From Peromyscus leucopus (taxonomy: Eukaryota > Chordata > Mammalia > Rodentia > Cricetidae): a stretch of DNA of 64,000 bases. The DNA lies in NCBI RefSeq assembly GCF_004664715.2, contig NC_051069.1, forward strand, positions 14,570,226 through 14,634,225. The letters are read 5' to 3'. This document shows positions 21,387-32,389 of the stretch, piece after piece (positions within the stretch are counted from its first letter, which is position 1; every line of letters starts with the position of its first letter). The notes beneath the pieces are model-generated. The model saw only the letters and a list, made by a program, of their open reading frames with translations, was not told the DNA's origin and made no database searches. The translations under genes and the position numbers were made by a program.

Positions 21387-21527
21387 TCAGAGTTGTTCCT
21401 TCCCGGGGCTTGTGTCTCTGAGTCCGTTTCTCTTCTTCCGGAAGCTCTTGCCGATGGCTTTTTTCTCCTCCATCTTCCCCAGGAACGAGTTCTTGAAAAT
21501 CTTTTTAGAAAATCTTCTCTTTTCACC
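21387..21527 (-). other. Possible terminal coding exon (Lys/Arg-rich C terminus), unidentified
   Basis: A stop-free minus-strand frame runs from the edge of a SINE (about 21527) to a TGA at 21387-21389. The distal 34 codons read NSFLGKMEEKKAIGKSF then RKKRNGLRDTSPGKEQL. They use G/C at most third positions (aag, ggc, agc, ttc), as in a real mammalian exon. No family is recognised. The upstream boundary is unclear: no strong polypyrimidine-AG acceptor is seen, and the first codons may be SINE tail. It could equally be a chance frame in a conserved element. Confidence 0.22.
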
Positions 21528-21701
21528 TTTATTTATTAGTGTGTGGGGAGGGGGTGTACATGTGTGAAGCGCGTGTGTGAAGCTCAGAGGACAGTTTGCA
21601 GAAGTCAGTTCTCTCCCTGTACCGTGTGGTTCCTGGGGATTGAACTCAGGTTATCAGGGTGAGCAGCAAAAGCCTTTACCTTTGGAGCCATCTCACTGGC
21701 C
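21528..21701 (-). repeat. tRNA-derived SINE, antisense
   Basis: 'tttatttattagtgtgtgg' tail, 'gaagctcagaggacagtttg', 'cctggggattgaactcagg' and 'ggagccatctcactggcc' head. Confidence 0.75.
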
Positions 21702-22055
21702 TCTCTGTCTCTGTCTCTCCCTGGAAGCCTCATCTGTCTTCGTCTCTCTTGTCTGCCCAAGAGGTCTGGGTGGAGCAGATCTCAAGTTATGGCTGCAAGA
21801 ACGGGCCCCTCACCCAGACTGAACCAATCAGAGTTTAGCGGCTGTGTCACATGTTACAAACCAGACCAATGAGAGCCTGTTCTGGGACTTGCTCTACTGC
21901 TCAGCTTGGGCATGTGCGCTGAGGGCTTCTGTGGATCCAGGCAAGTGACAATTCCAGTTGAACACTTGATTCGGCTACACTGAGACTCAGTCCTGTTTGT
22001 GAAACATACTCAGTTCCCCCACCCAGTTCTTAGATGTTTAGTTTCTTCTTTAACC

Positions 22056-22228
22056 AAATGCGCCTGGTTTTTTTTTTGTTTCTTTGTTTTTGTTTTTCGA
22101 GACAGGGTTTCTCTGTGTAGCTTTGGAGCCTGTCCTGGAACTCGCTCTGTAGACCAAGCTGGCTTGGAACTCACAGAGATCCACCTGCCTCTGCCTCCCA
22201 AGGGCTGGGCACCTGCTAAATGCACCTG
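22056..22228 (-). mobile_element. B1 SINE, 5'-truncated, with 11-bp target duplication
   Basis: The antisense B1 body 22067-22217 ends at 'aagggctgggcacctgct', lacking the usual head. It is flanked by 'aaatgcgcctg' (22056-22066) and 'aaatgcacctg' (22218-22228), one mismatch. Confidence 0.85.
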
Positions 22229-22662
22229 TTTTGGCTAAAACAGCCTCATCCTCCTGTGAGTGTAATGTTCTGCCCGCTGAGCTTTCTGTTCCGACTCAGC
22301 TCACTCGCTCACACTGTCTTAGCCCGTCCATCCTCTGCTTGGCACAGGGATCTTGACAATGTGGCCTCTTAGGGGCCCCTGCCCTGCCCTGCCTCATCAA
22401 CCTGACCCCTACTGTTAGTCTCCATTCCTTCTTACTCTTTCAGCCACACCGGCCTCCTGGCAGCTTTTCGGTGACAGCTGAGCATGCCTGCCACCAAGGC
22501 TTTGCCCTCGCTGTCCTTTCTGCTCATCAGCCCCTAAGCCTAAGTAATTCTCAAGGCTGTCTCCATCACGGCTCTGTCACACCGGTAAGCATATTTGCCT
22601 ACTGGCCCAAGAATGGCACCTCCTATACCCACATCACTCCACCCCTGTAGCTTAGCGCTTGA
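22229..22662. other. Unique sequence, nothing recognised
   Basis: Pyrimidine-biased, without exon or repeat signatures that I recognise. Confidence 0.35.
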
Positions 22663-22892
22663 CTTTAACTCCGTGGTTCTCAACCTTCCAAACACTGCGA
22701 CCCTGTAATACAGTTGGTGACCCTCAACCATAAAATTATTTTTGTTGCTACTTCATAACTGTAATCTTGCTACGGTTACAAATCGTAATGTCGACATCTG
22801 GTATGTGGGCTATTCGATATGAGACCCCCGTGGAAGGGTCATTTGACCCCAAAGGGGTCACAACCCACAGGTTGAGTACCACTGCTTTTGCT
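22663..22892. mobile_element. URR1-type hAT-Charlie element, copy 3, near full length
   Basis: The element 22671-22884 runs from 'ccgtggttctcaaccttcc' to 'acaggttgagtaccactg', close to intact inverted termini. It lies in the opposite orientation to the copies at 3.9 and 18.6 kb. The flanks 'ctttaact' and 'cttttgct' agree at 6 of 8 positions, compatible with an old hAT target duplication. No coding capacity. Confidence 0.85.
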
Positions 22893-23107
22893 GCTCTTCC
22901 TGTTACCATCCACTGGCCGGCTAGCTAGGACACCCCCACAGGGCAGGCCTTTGCTGTGTCTACCAAACCACTCCAGAGCTTAGGACCCAGCCTGACTCAT
23001 CTGTGCTTATAATTGCTGGTTCAGTGAATGGGCTTCTATTCTGCTCCATGAGGCTGAGCCCCACTGCATGCTGTTCTAGGCCATAGATGAGAGGTTAGGG
23101 CCCCTAT

Positions 23108-23284
23108 TCTCCCTCTTCCCCTCCCTCCTCTCCGTCCTCCTTTCCCTCCTCTTCCTCCATTCCCTTCTCCACTTCCCCTTCCTCCCCTTCCTCCCCCTCC
23201 TTTTCTTCCTCTTCTTTGCTCCCCTTCTTCTACCCCCTTTCTTTTCCACCCCTTTCCTCCCCCATCCCCTTCCTCTTCCATCTT
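23108..23284. repeat. Pyrimidine-rich (CTCC-type) low-complexity tract
   Basis: Nearly all C/T with rare purine breaks. The Gly/Arg/Glu-rich minus-strand frame over it is a compositional shadow. Confidence 0.85.
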
Positions 23285-23439
23285 ACCAGTTTGATGGCTG
23301 GTCCCTGCCACCTGGCCTTATAATGACTTCTTGGGAGGGAACCTGCCTTCCTGTCCTCAACCTTGCCTGACCTCGAAGCAAGTCTGCAGAATGAAGGATC
23401 CAAATGGGGCTGGCGAAGAGGGAAGCAGGAGGGCCTGGT

Positions 23440-23790
23440 AGCTGATCAGGCAGCACCTTCCATGATACCCAAGACCACGTGGAAGGAGCAGACAGTCAAT
23501 TTGCTCCCTAATTACCAGCTTCACCGTGGCCATCCTCCGAAGATGCATCTCTCCTAATTGAAACAGCAGGTGGACCGCAGGCTCCAGGCAAGCATCCTTT
23601 GCCTCTCCTGGCAGGAGCCAGAGGCAGGCAAAGGTGTTTCATTAGAAGAGAGTTGGTGGGGAGGAGGAGGTGGTCACAGTGCCTACTGCCTCCTAGAAGG
23701 GATATTCGGAGACCTGCAATTTAGACGCACAACAAAACTGCTGATGAGAGATAACCTAATGCAGGAAGGAGAGGGCTCCGCACAGGGCTA
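23440..23790. promoter_or_regulatory. Candidate conserved non-coding block
   Basis: Contains 'tgctccctaattaccagc', 'tctcctaattgaaacagcag' (two TAATT cores), a CACGTG E-box-like 'accacgtgg' and 'cagcaggtggacc' (CAGGTG E-box). Repeat-free. Looks like an enhancer; conservation not checked. Confidence 0.35.
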
Positions 23791-24320
23791 CCCCTCCTGT
23801 CTGCAGATAGCAAGAGGCCTTCCTCTCCTTCCTGGAAGGGAGTATCTTGGTTCATGCACCCAGACTCAAGATCTTAGGGTTTACTGGGCATGTTGGCAGA
23901 ATTCACACTACACCCCCTAGATCCATATCCCCACATTCCCCTTAGTTTTCCAGATTGCAAAATGGCCAGGTAAATTTCCCAGGATCCGGTCAAGCTAGAG
24001 GTCACCAATTATGGTAGGGTAGATTTTTAAACAGATGTTGTAGGGAGGATGGGGGGGGGGAGTTCCTCTTAAGTGAAATATATGCAGATGACAAATTACT
24101 ATTTTTCATGGCTTTATTTTTTTCACCTTGTCCTGAATATGACTGGGATGGTTGAAACATAAACATCTTGGGACCTTGAGGTTGAAAGTTGTCTACTAGA
24201 AATGGGGGTATCATTCTAGACATCTTTCTAGAAGGAACCCGAATTCGTGCTCAGCGGAGCTGTTATATCACTGTGAACTATTTATCCCTAGATCTGTTTT
24301 GTTTCTGAAAAAAAAAAAAA

Positions 24321-24449
24321 AGGGGGGTTTCTCTGTATAGTCCTGGCTGTCTTGAAACTCGCTCTGTAGCCCAGGCTAGCCTAGAACTCAGAGATCTGAC
24401 GCTTCTGCCTCCCGAGTGCTGGTATTAAAGGTGTGCATCACCATGTCTG
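24321..24449 (-). repeat. B1 SINE, antisense
   Basis: 'gggtttctctgtatagtcc' to 'ggtattaaaggtgtgcatc'. The tail-side run is A14-G6 where a T-run is expected, so the tail has been replaced or rearranged. Confidence 0.85.
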
Positions 24450-25679
24450 ATATAGATTTTTTTTAAAGAATAATCTTTTTATATGATTAAGTCACTGCAG
24501 CTGTGTTCTATCACTAGCTAATGAACTCAAGTTCTGTGAAAGATTGGTCTGGAACCAATGTATGGATTCTGGAACCCCTATATATACACTACCCATGCAC
24601 ACTATTTTGCATATGATTTAGTGTGGAGAAGGCTGGCCATCTCTGAGTAAGGAAATTACACCATGGCCTGGTCACTGTTGCTTACTGCTTTGGGGCCTCT
24701 GGGAGCAAACACATGACCTGACAGGTGGTGTTTGTTTTATTGACATCCCCTTTGCTATTACTGTTAAATTAAAATTCTGCATTGCATAATAGAAAAGATA
24801 GTAGGCTGTGTCCTTGCCAAGTCCTGGGGGACACTGGATTCCCACAGACTGGCTTGTCATCAATATAGATGACACTTCTCTGGGCTTCAGGAAGGGCTGG
24901 GCAGAGGCCAGATGAGAAGAGAGAGAAGATGGACACAGAAGATGGACCCCAGGAGGGAGAGGACTCCCTGGAGGTGGGAGGAGTCTTAAGTCCAGAGTGC
25001 CTCCTAAGCACAGCTCGTCTTGAGAGAAGGCATGGACCAGAAAGGTACCTGGAGGCTGGGTTGGTGAGAAGACTGAGGGGACTTTGCCTCTGTTCCCCAT
25101 GGAGGGCTGAACAGTACAGCCTCCTCTGAAGACACAGGGACATAGCCTACCAAACCCTAATAGGAGACAGAGTATGAATTCAAAATCTTCCCCCCTTGAG
25201 AACAGCAAAAGGGCCTCATCTGTGGGGGCTACCCAGCAGGATCTGAGGCCAGAGACCTCAGGGACACCCCCGGGGCCAGGATACCAATGGTCTGCACACT
25301 CGTTTCTTTATGGGTGTGTATCTGTGAGGCTGGGGAAGTTGTCCATGCTGCCCCGCCTCTCTGAAGAGCAGGTGGCCTTGAACTCAGCCTTCAGGCCTCA
25401 CTCTGCCAGGAGTTTCCCTGGTTGTGCACCTTCTACCACCCCCCACCCCACGCCCCACCCCCAATCCCCTACCCAGATCCCCAGGCTCTGGGGCTGTCGG
25501 AGGTGTCAGGATTGAGGCTTCCGAAGCCTGATGATTGGTAGTTTTCTTCCTGCCTCAGGGAGAAATTGCTCTGATGCTGCCAAGGGCCCCTCCTCCCATG
25601 GCCAACCACTCCGAGACTCCTCCCCTTCCCCCGTCACCTGTCCTCCTTCCCTCCCCTCTCCCCCACAGTGACAGAGGTC
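24450..25679. other. Unique sequence, no gene feature
   Basis: The 178-codon minus-strand frame at 24672-25208 has no motif, and no splice or promoter context supports it. Confidence 0.4.
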
Positions 25680-25775
25680 AGGGAGACATAAACAACCCAC
25701 AGTTTCCAATTAATTTTTAATTGCCACTTGAAATTCTTAATTGCAGCTGAAACACTATCTCTGATGGAGGCCTGG
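25680..25775. promoter_or_regulatory. Candidate conserved non-coding block, homeodomain-site cluster
   Basis: 'ccaattaatttttaattgcc' followed within 20 bp by 'cttaattgcagctgaaac' gives three TAATT cores and a CAGCTG E-box in about 55 bp. A 'gacataaacaaccc' forkhead-like site lies just upstream. Confidence 0.4.
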
Positions 25776-27864
25776 GGTAGGGGTAGGGTGGGGGGTGACC
25801 CAGTTAGAGGTGCTGAGCCAGTAGGGGGGGGGGCTAGAAGGCAGCCTGGTCAGTGGCCCTAGGGGCCCCTAGAGTTGCACCTCTGCCTCTTGGGGGGCCC
25901 AGAGGCCTGGGCTCCAGCCTGTTCCCTGGCCGATAAGCCAAGCTGGTTACCCTAGGCTGGATCATCCCCCCCCCCCCCCCCCCGACACAGCATCTGTTTT
26001 GGGGAATGAGGAACGGCACTCACTGCTCTGAGGCTCTGCAGTCTGCCTAGCCATCCAACCACAGGAGAAACCACTATTTTTGCCTACACTGCCCCCAGCC
26101 CTGGTCTCCCCAGCTAGACTTGCGGTCCTCTGCCTAGCCCTCCACATGTCACTTACTTGCTGCAGGTACTGGGCATGAATTCTACTCCCAGTTGCATAAA
26201 TGACCCCCTGTCCCACATGGTGTAAGGCTTGACTTGGGCTTCCTTTCCCCTTCCTCTAGCCCAGTGCTAGCCTGGGTCACATAGTGATGGGTCACAGGGA
26301 ACTACTTGAATCAGGAAGGGCCTAGGGATGGTTCGCCTGTTCAGAGGTGGTAAGAGCTCGCCCAGGCACTGGCTGGGGTGAGGCATCCACACAAATTGCT
26401 GGGAGCAAGGCCTGCTGTAGCCCTCTGTCTGCCTGCCTCCTCCAGACATGCATTTGCAAACTTTTGGTTAAGACATCTGTTTCACCATAGGCGCTAGTAC
26501 CTGAGACCTGACAGCTAGAGACAACAGAAGCCTGTGCAGAACAGCTTGAAAATCTGCCGGGGTAGCAGAGCAGGTGGAGTGGGTGGGTGCTGGGGTCAGA
26601 GTGAGGCAGGGGCTGTGGCTGCGGAGCAGTCAGGAGAGGGGCCTGGCCAGGGTCAGGGACTGGAGAGGCAGGAGGACTTGGGGAGGATAAGCTTTCCTGG
26701 GGAGCTGGGGAGCACGCCATGGTTAAACCTCTGTTGAATGAATGGGTGAAGGGATTTATGAGTGAACAGGAGCCAGAGTTGGGGTACTAAACAGAATTCA
26801 GTAGGCTACCAGACACAGTCTCCATTCTGGGCAGAGAGGGCTCTTAGGGACAGAGCACAGCTGAATACCCCCCTCTTCCCTAGATGCTGCGGTCACTCCA
26901 GGGACACAGTGACTGTTCCTTTCTTTTCCTGGCTCCTCTCTGATAGACCCCTTAACTATCACCAGCCAGCTCTATGGTAGCCCCAGAGGTCTGGATTCCA
27001 GTCCAGTCCAGGAGAACAGCCTTGAGTGGGTTGGGGAGACATTGCTACAAGACAAAGGAGCTCACTTCCGCCCCTGCCTGGGTTGCTGGGACCCAAGTCT
27101 CTCTAGGTTAACTGAGTCCTGTCACTGAGCCCAAAGCCTGGGTAACTCGCTGGCCTGGCCCCTGGACACAGGCTACTCCAGCTCCCCACGCTGGCTGTGA
27201 TTCTTTTGTCTGAGCAATGTGGCTGCATCCTCCTCCCCACCCCCTACCCCCCCCCCCCCCCCCGCTTGCTTGCTTGCTCCCCCTCCTTCCTCTGTAAGAC
27301 GGCTCCCTCTTCCCCACTTCCTTGAATCTAAGGATCTCGTGAGTCACTCCACTTTGAGCTGCCAGATGCCAGATGCAGTTGGGTTCAGAGAGGAAGCCAA
27401 ATTTCCCCGTTATTTAAACAGAGCCCTGGGCTAATGGAACCCCCTGACTGCTGTCATCCCTGCATTTTTCAGGAAGGTGGGAATAGCTTCATAGATAGTG
27501 CTCTCCATCTCCCGGTTCTGGCCTGACTGCTCCCCCCCCCCCTTTAAGCTTGGGAAGCTTGTCTTGCTGCCAGAATGCATGGTACCAGGTCAGCTCACTG
27601 CAGCCCATGGTATGCCCAGAGCAAATGCCTATCACCAGGCCACTCAAAGCTTTTTTGATCCAAGCCCAGGCCAACCCCCAGGGCATCATCTAAGGAGTTG
27701 CCAGGGAGAGCTTCCTCTGCCCCCAGCTCCATGCTGGTGTTGTGGGGGAGACAGGAAAAAAATAAAGAAGGTCCTTGCCTTCAAGGAATCGTCAGTCTGT
27801 TTAGAGAGAGAGAGAAAAAAAAATCATACAAAATAGTGGTTCCTGTTTCTCTTCTTGGATCTCC
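25776..27864. other. Unique GC-rich sequence with long C-runs
   Basis: Homopolymer C-runs at 25966-25983 (18 C) and 27248-27264, plus a shorter one near 27533. No repeat family or exon recognised. Confidence 0.45.
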
Positions 27865-28015
27865 TTCCAGACACGACCTCATTTAATTCTCACAGCTCCT
27901 CCATGTGAGTGAAGAAAACGGGTTCTGAGAGACTGACTCATCCAGGGTCATGTCTGTGGTAGTGGGCTGAGCCTTAGCCCAAGGCCATCAGGACACAAAG
28001 CCTGGCTGTGTTTTT
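27865..28015 (-). repeat. MIR SINE remnant
   Basis: 'cgacctcatttaattctcac', 'gaaaacgggttctgagagac' and 'catccagggtcatgtctg' follow antisense MIR order. Confidence 0.6.
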
Positions 28016-28089
28016 CTTCAATCAGGCTGGGGAGAAGACAGAGACAGTTCCTAGGAGAGGGAGTCCAGCAACCCCTCTCCCTGTCTTCC

Positions 28090-28178
28090 TCAAGTGAGAT
28101 GTGGCCTCCAGGCTGTCCTGGAACACCTGCCTCAGCCTCCCCTGGGCTGGGTGCACACCTCCATGACAGGCATTGCAA
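28090..28178 (-). repeat. Diverged B1-like fragment
   Basis: 'gatgtggcctccaggctgtc' to 'gcctcagcctcccctgggct' resembles an old antisense B1 or FAM-type monomer. Confidence 0.35.
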
Positions 28179-29329
28179 GTAGTTCCTACAACCCAATTCT
28201 TGGCATGCTGATGCCATGGAAGACTCTGTTTCAGTGACCTGGTGGGAAAGCATTACGGACCAATCCTGGAAGCGTCCCCTGGAGTCCAGTTGAGAGAGAA
28301 GACACAGCAGAGGAAAGAGAAGACATCATTACACTCTCATCATTTGGCTCATGGGCAGCATCACATGCTCAGACATCTTCCTTCTCTGCTGGCTGACTGG
28401 CACCTCAAGGCTGCCAATCAGGTGCCATCCATCTGTAGCCTCGGCTCCAAACACAGAAGTTGGCTCGTAATGCCCAGAGAAACTGCACTGAAACACTTAG
28501 CATGTGATAACCAGCCGGCCCAGATCTTGGCAGTCTAAGCTGTGGGCTAGCCTCAGACAGCTCTAGGTCTCCAGGGTGGGTAGAAAATGAGGAGCAGTGG
28601 CATGCCTCCTGGTCTTCTAGCTAAGCAAGGTCTCTAGCTGGTGAAACCTGGGGTCTCTGGCCCCCCTTCCTCTTCCACTTGATCACTTATCTCTAGGATG
28701 AAGTGGCTGCAGGCTGTTTAGTGTTCGAGGGAAATATCCTGCTCTGGAAAGACATATCCCCTCCATAAACTTGCATTGTGTTTTTGATCGTCTCCCATAA
28801 AGGAAGAGATGCATCTTTCAGTTTATGTTTACAACTGTGTAACTGGGGGAAGAAATCGATTCTCTCATTCTACGTTTTCTTCAGCCAGACTCTCCCCCTA
28901 ACCCCTGGAGTCTTTCATCTGGGCCAAAAGGCTGATACCCAGAACTTGGGGCCAGAGGCTCTTTAGGTAGGTGGGAATGGCCCCAGCTTCAGGCTGGCTA
29001 AGGGTCTGGCATAGACTGACATAGGAAAGGCCTTCTGATCCCTCTGGTTGCCAAGCTCTCAGCCAGAAGGCAGGGATTGGCTAAGAGAACATGGCATGTT
29101 CCCTCCAGGCTGTGGCGAGGAAGCGGGAGGCAGGGTCAATCTCATTGCCCTGAGCAGCCCCCAGGATGGCTGCCTCCTACACAGAGCCCTCCGAACTGCC
29201 CTGGTAAAGGTGGCTCCTCCCTCTGGTGGCCTCCCTGTGGGACTCCTGCCTGGACTGATGCTTGTCTCTTGAACTATAACATGGAGCAATGGTCGCCTGG
29301 TGGATATGGCAGTCTCTCTCACCTCCATG
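28179..29329. other. Unique sequence, nothing recognised
   Basis: Includes a short AT-rich stretch near 28.77-28.87 kb; no exon, SINE or clear motif cluster. Confidence 0.4.
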
Positions 29330-29425
29330 AAAATAACTTGGCTCCAATTTTAGCTCCTCCCTTCCTCATTGTGTGACCCCGGACAAGCTGCTTAACCTTT
29401 TAGAATCTCCCGTTTTGAATGTTCC
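29330..29425 (+). repeat. MIR SINE core
   Basis: 'cattgtgtgaccccggacaa' followed by 'gctgcttaaccttttagaat' is a decayed sense MIR core. Confidence 0.6.
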
Positions 29426-30167
29426 TGACTGTTACATGAAGGGCATTGGAATATAAAACTAGACCATTAGATTTAACACCAGCATCCAACACCAGCATCC
29501 CCCGCCCCATGCTTTCTTCTCCACAGCCTTTCCCAACAGGCACTGTGTTACACCGCATCTGGCTTGGCGCACTGCAGGCAGACCTGGGGCCTGTGTCTTC
29601 TGTTGCAGTCTGTTGGCACAGACAGGAGACTCCTCAGAGCCAGCTGGACTGGTAGCACAGAATGGGCAGAGTCCGCCAGGCTGATGCATGGTCCGGGCCA
29701 GCTCTGTTCTCTCTCATCTGGGACTCCAGGCTAAAGAAATACTGTCCGCCAAACCCAATACTGAAGGTTGTTACCAGCACCAGGCTAGAACTCTTTGGAG
29801 TCAGAGATCATGTCTTGCCATCCATCGCCAGGGTCCCCAGTGTCCAGCAAGGGGCGTTCATCATGGGCCCCAAACCCTTTGTTTTAAAGGCCAGAGAGCC
29901 AATGAGAGCCAGGTTAACCCAAACTGTGCCGGCAGGTGCTGGACTGGGAGCCTCTGTCACGGAGATCAGCTGGCTAAACCAGGCCTAGGTCAGCAGTATA
30001 CGGGTCCACCTGATCAGCCCATGGCTCAGTGAATCTCAGTCATATGGTTCCATTCATGGAGTAGCTCTCCAAATATAAGGTGGCACAGGGTAGCCATGCC
30101 TAGTCTGTATATGGGCTTAATTGTTGCAACGATCTTGGACTAGGGCTAGCTGCCTTGAGACTCACTT

Positions 30168-30378
30168 TGTTTTTTATTTTGTGTGTATAAGTGTTTGCCT
30201 GCATGTATATGTGTGCCATGTGTGTGTCTGAGGCTCTTGTAGGTCAGAAGGGAGATCAGATCCTCTGGAACTGAAGTAACAGATAGTTGTGAGCTGCCAT
30301 GTGGATGCTGGGAATCAAACCTGGGTCCTCTGCAAGAGCAGCAATTGTTCTTAATTACTGACTCATCTCTTTGGGCCC
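30168..30378 (-). repeat. B3-like SINE, antisense
   Basis: 'gtgtttgcctgcatgtatat', 'ggaactgaagtaacagata', 'gatgctgggaatcaaacctg' and 'ttactgactcatctctttgg' in B3 order. Confidence 0.8.
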
Positions 30379-30442
30379 CAAGCCTCAGTTTTGACACCTG
30401 CAGAATGGGTGTGTGTAGAGATTTGGACATGAAAGGTGGGGA

Positions 30443-30741
30443 GTCTCAATTAGGACACACTTTCTAGCCAGCCCTGCCTCGTTATAAGTTAGAGTAATTG
30501 CCCTTAACATATCTCTCCCTTCCCTACTTTAAACTTTTTGATAGATTCGTAAAGAAATCACCAGGAGTTATTGTGCTTTGTTTTGTTTTTTGTTTTTTTG
30601 AGACAGGGTCTCTCTGTGCTGTCCAAGCTAGCCTGGTACTCACTATGTAGACCAGGCTGGCCCCAATCATGAAGCAATCCTCTTATCTCTGCTTCTCCCA
30701 GAAACAGTCTCAATTAGGACACACTTTCTAGCCAGCCTTGC
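30443..30741. repeat. 35-bp direct duplication flanking about 230 bp
   Basis: 'gtctcaattaggacacac' plus 'tttctagccagcc' occurs at 30443-30477 and again at 30707-30741 with one mismatch. The interval contains an antisense B1 (30576-30701). It is too long for a normal retroposon target duplication, so a local duplication is more likely. Confidence 0.85.
30576..30701 (-). repeat. B1 SINE, antisense
   Basis: 'tttttgagacagggtctctc', 'gtagaccaggctggcccc' and 'tgcttctcccag'; the head is missing. Confidence 0.8.
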
Positions 30742-30929
30742 TATTATGCTTATTCTAAAGATGAAGAAACTGAGTCAAAAAGAGGAGAACGGAGCAGGGA
30801 GGTGCCCCCAGCACCTTGGGAGCAGAGAGCTCTCTCCGCTGTCGATTCACGGGCACTAACTTAGAGGGGTCAGGGGGGTGCGCAGGCTGCTACCCACCTC
30901 CCTCCTGCCCACCAGAGGCCCGCTGATCT

Positions 30930-31360
30930 CTCTCCTGCCTCTGCCTTTTAATTGCTTGGAAACAGAGCTGACGGCAGTGGGAACGGCTCAGCCACCGCGG
31001 GTCTCATGACTGGAGGCTTTTGTTTGTTCGCAGAATCATATTTTTACACTCCGGCTTCCGCTAATTTATGCCGCAGACCGAGCTCTCCCTCGCGGAAGAT
31101 GGCGTGCTGAAGAGAGGAGAGTCAATTCCTGGCTTTATTTAGCCATCCTGGAGCCTATCAGAAGCCAAGCAGGGGATAAATGAACAACAACAAAAAGTAA
31201 TAATAGCTGGGCTGGGTGTTTATTTTCTAGCGGTTTGCCTCCTCCAACGGGGCCTGCCGCGTTCCCTCAGCGCATCCGTCCGTGGAAGCTGTGCTGGGAA
31301 AATTAAGCGAGTCCTCATTTAAGATGGAGCAATCAGCCCCGCTAGTCGCTGTTCAGCACC
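30930..31360. promoter_or_regulatory. Strong candidate conserved non-coding element
   Basis: About 430 bp without any repeat. It alternates AT-core motifs ('ccttttaattgcttgg', 'ccgctaatttatgccgc', 'ggaaaattaagcgagtcc', 'gtttattttctagcgg') with CpG-containing segments. It includes 'gaagatggcg', a good YY1-type site, at 31095-31104. No splice sites or open frame of interest. This texture is typical of deeply conserved developmental enhancers. Confidence 0.45.
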
Positions 31361-31438
31361 TATAGAGGCGCAGTTTGGCTCAGCTCCAAGATGAGAGGGA
31401 AGGGAGGTGGGGAGGCCTCAGAGCAGCCCCCAACACAC

Positions 31439-31445
<7 letters not shown>

Positions 31446-31495
<50 letters not shown>
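31446..31495. repeat. (CA)n microsatellite
   Basis: About 25 CA units, with CACATACACA just upstream. Confidence 0.97.
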
Positions 31496-31496
<1 letters not shown>

Positions 31497-31499
31497 ACC

Positions 31500-32389
31500 T
31501 TTCACATCTCTGCATGACATGATGAACCATGCCTGCAGAGCCATAACATCCCATGGGTAAGAAGTGGTCTCCGTTGGTGGCAAGCAGGAGCAGTCAGCCT
31601 GACTTGTACCAGGTCAGAGGCGGGGTTGAAGACGGCCCTGGTGAAGGTTAGCAGTAGGGCTGGGACTCCGTTCTGGAAGCCGGAACCAGAGGGAAATCTC
31701 TCCTGTGCAGAGCTCTGGCCCTGCAAGTGGGATTCGGGACAGAACACTCAGCACTGATCATAAATAAAGATTGGAGGCTTCCTCACTTGGGCAGGTGTGC
31801 CCAGATGCTCCTGAAAGGCTAGGACATAGAGGATTGTCTTTTAATTAATAACTGAGTCAGGGAGGGCCTGAGTCAGGCCTGTGAGGGTCAAGCTCATGAA
31901 CATAAAGTCATGAGAGCAGGAAGAAAGGGGGGAAGTGAGTCAGAGCTGGCACTATGCCTTAAAGCTGGCGTGTATTGGGCACAGGCTAGCTCTTAACTCT
32001 TTCTTTCCCCCCCTCAGGACATACATGGCTATCTTGTCACCTGCTGTGTCCACCAAAGGTCCTCTTCCCAATGGGCATGGACATACTGATTATTATTCAC
32101 TCATCCCTGCCACCCACCAGTCTCCCTTTGCTGGATCTACCCCTGCACTTCTCTACCTATCCACCCCTGATACCTCTATCCACACCCAGGCACCAAGTTC
32201 ACACCTACACAAGAGCAAGTTGGGCAGTGGAGGTAGTGAGAGGTTCACCAGCAGTCAGCAGGCAGCCGGGAGGCCTTTGAAGATGGCATCAGCCTAGGGA
32301 AAGTACCGAGGACCTGACTGCTAGACTTAGAGACTTGGGAAGCGGCTGTGTGAGCTGGGTGCTAAGCAGATTCATCTTCCTGTGGCAGA
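31500..32389. other. Unique sequence, nothing recognised
   Basis: A short AT-rich patch ('cttttaattaataactgagt') lies at about 31.84 kb. No exon or SINE. Confidence 0.4.

Noticed and set aside
23036..23311. Gly/Arg/Glu-rich minus-strand frame resembling an RGG protein
   Set aside because: Purely the complement of a CTCC-type low-complexity tract.
24672..25208. 178-codon minus-strand frame
   Set aside because: No recognisable domain, signal or exon boundaries; such a length is expected by chance in 64 kb of intermediate GC.
31360..31583. His-Thr and Cys-Val repeat frames
   Set aside because: Translations of (CA)n; the same applies at 19.8, 37.3, 44.4, 45.3 and 46.2 kb.
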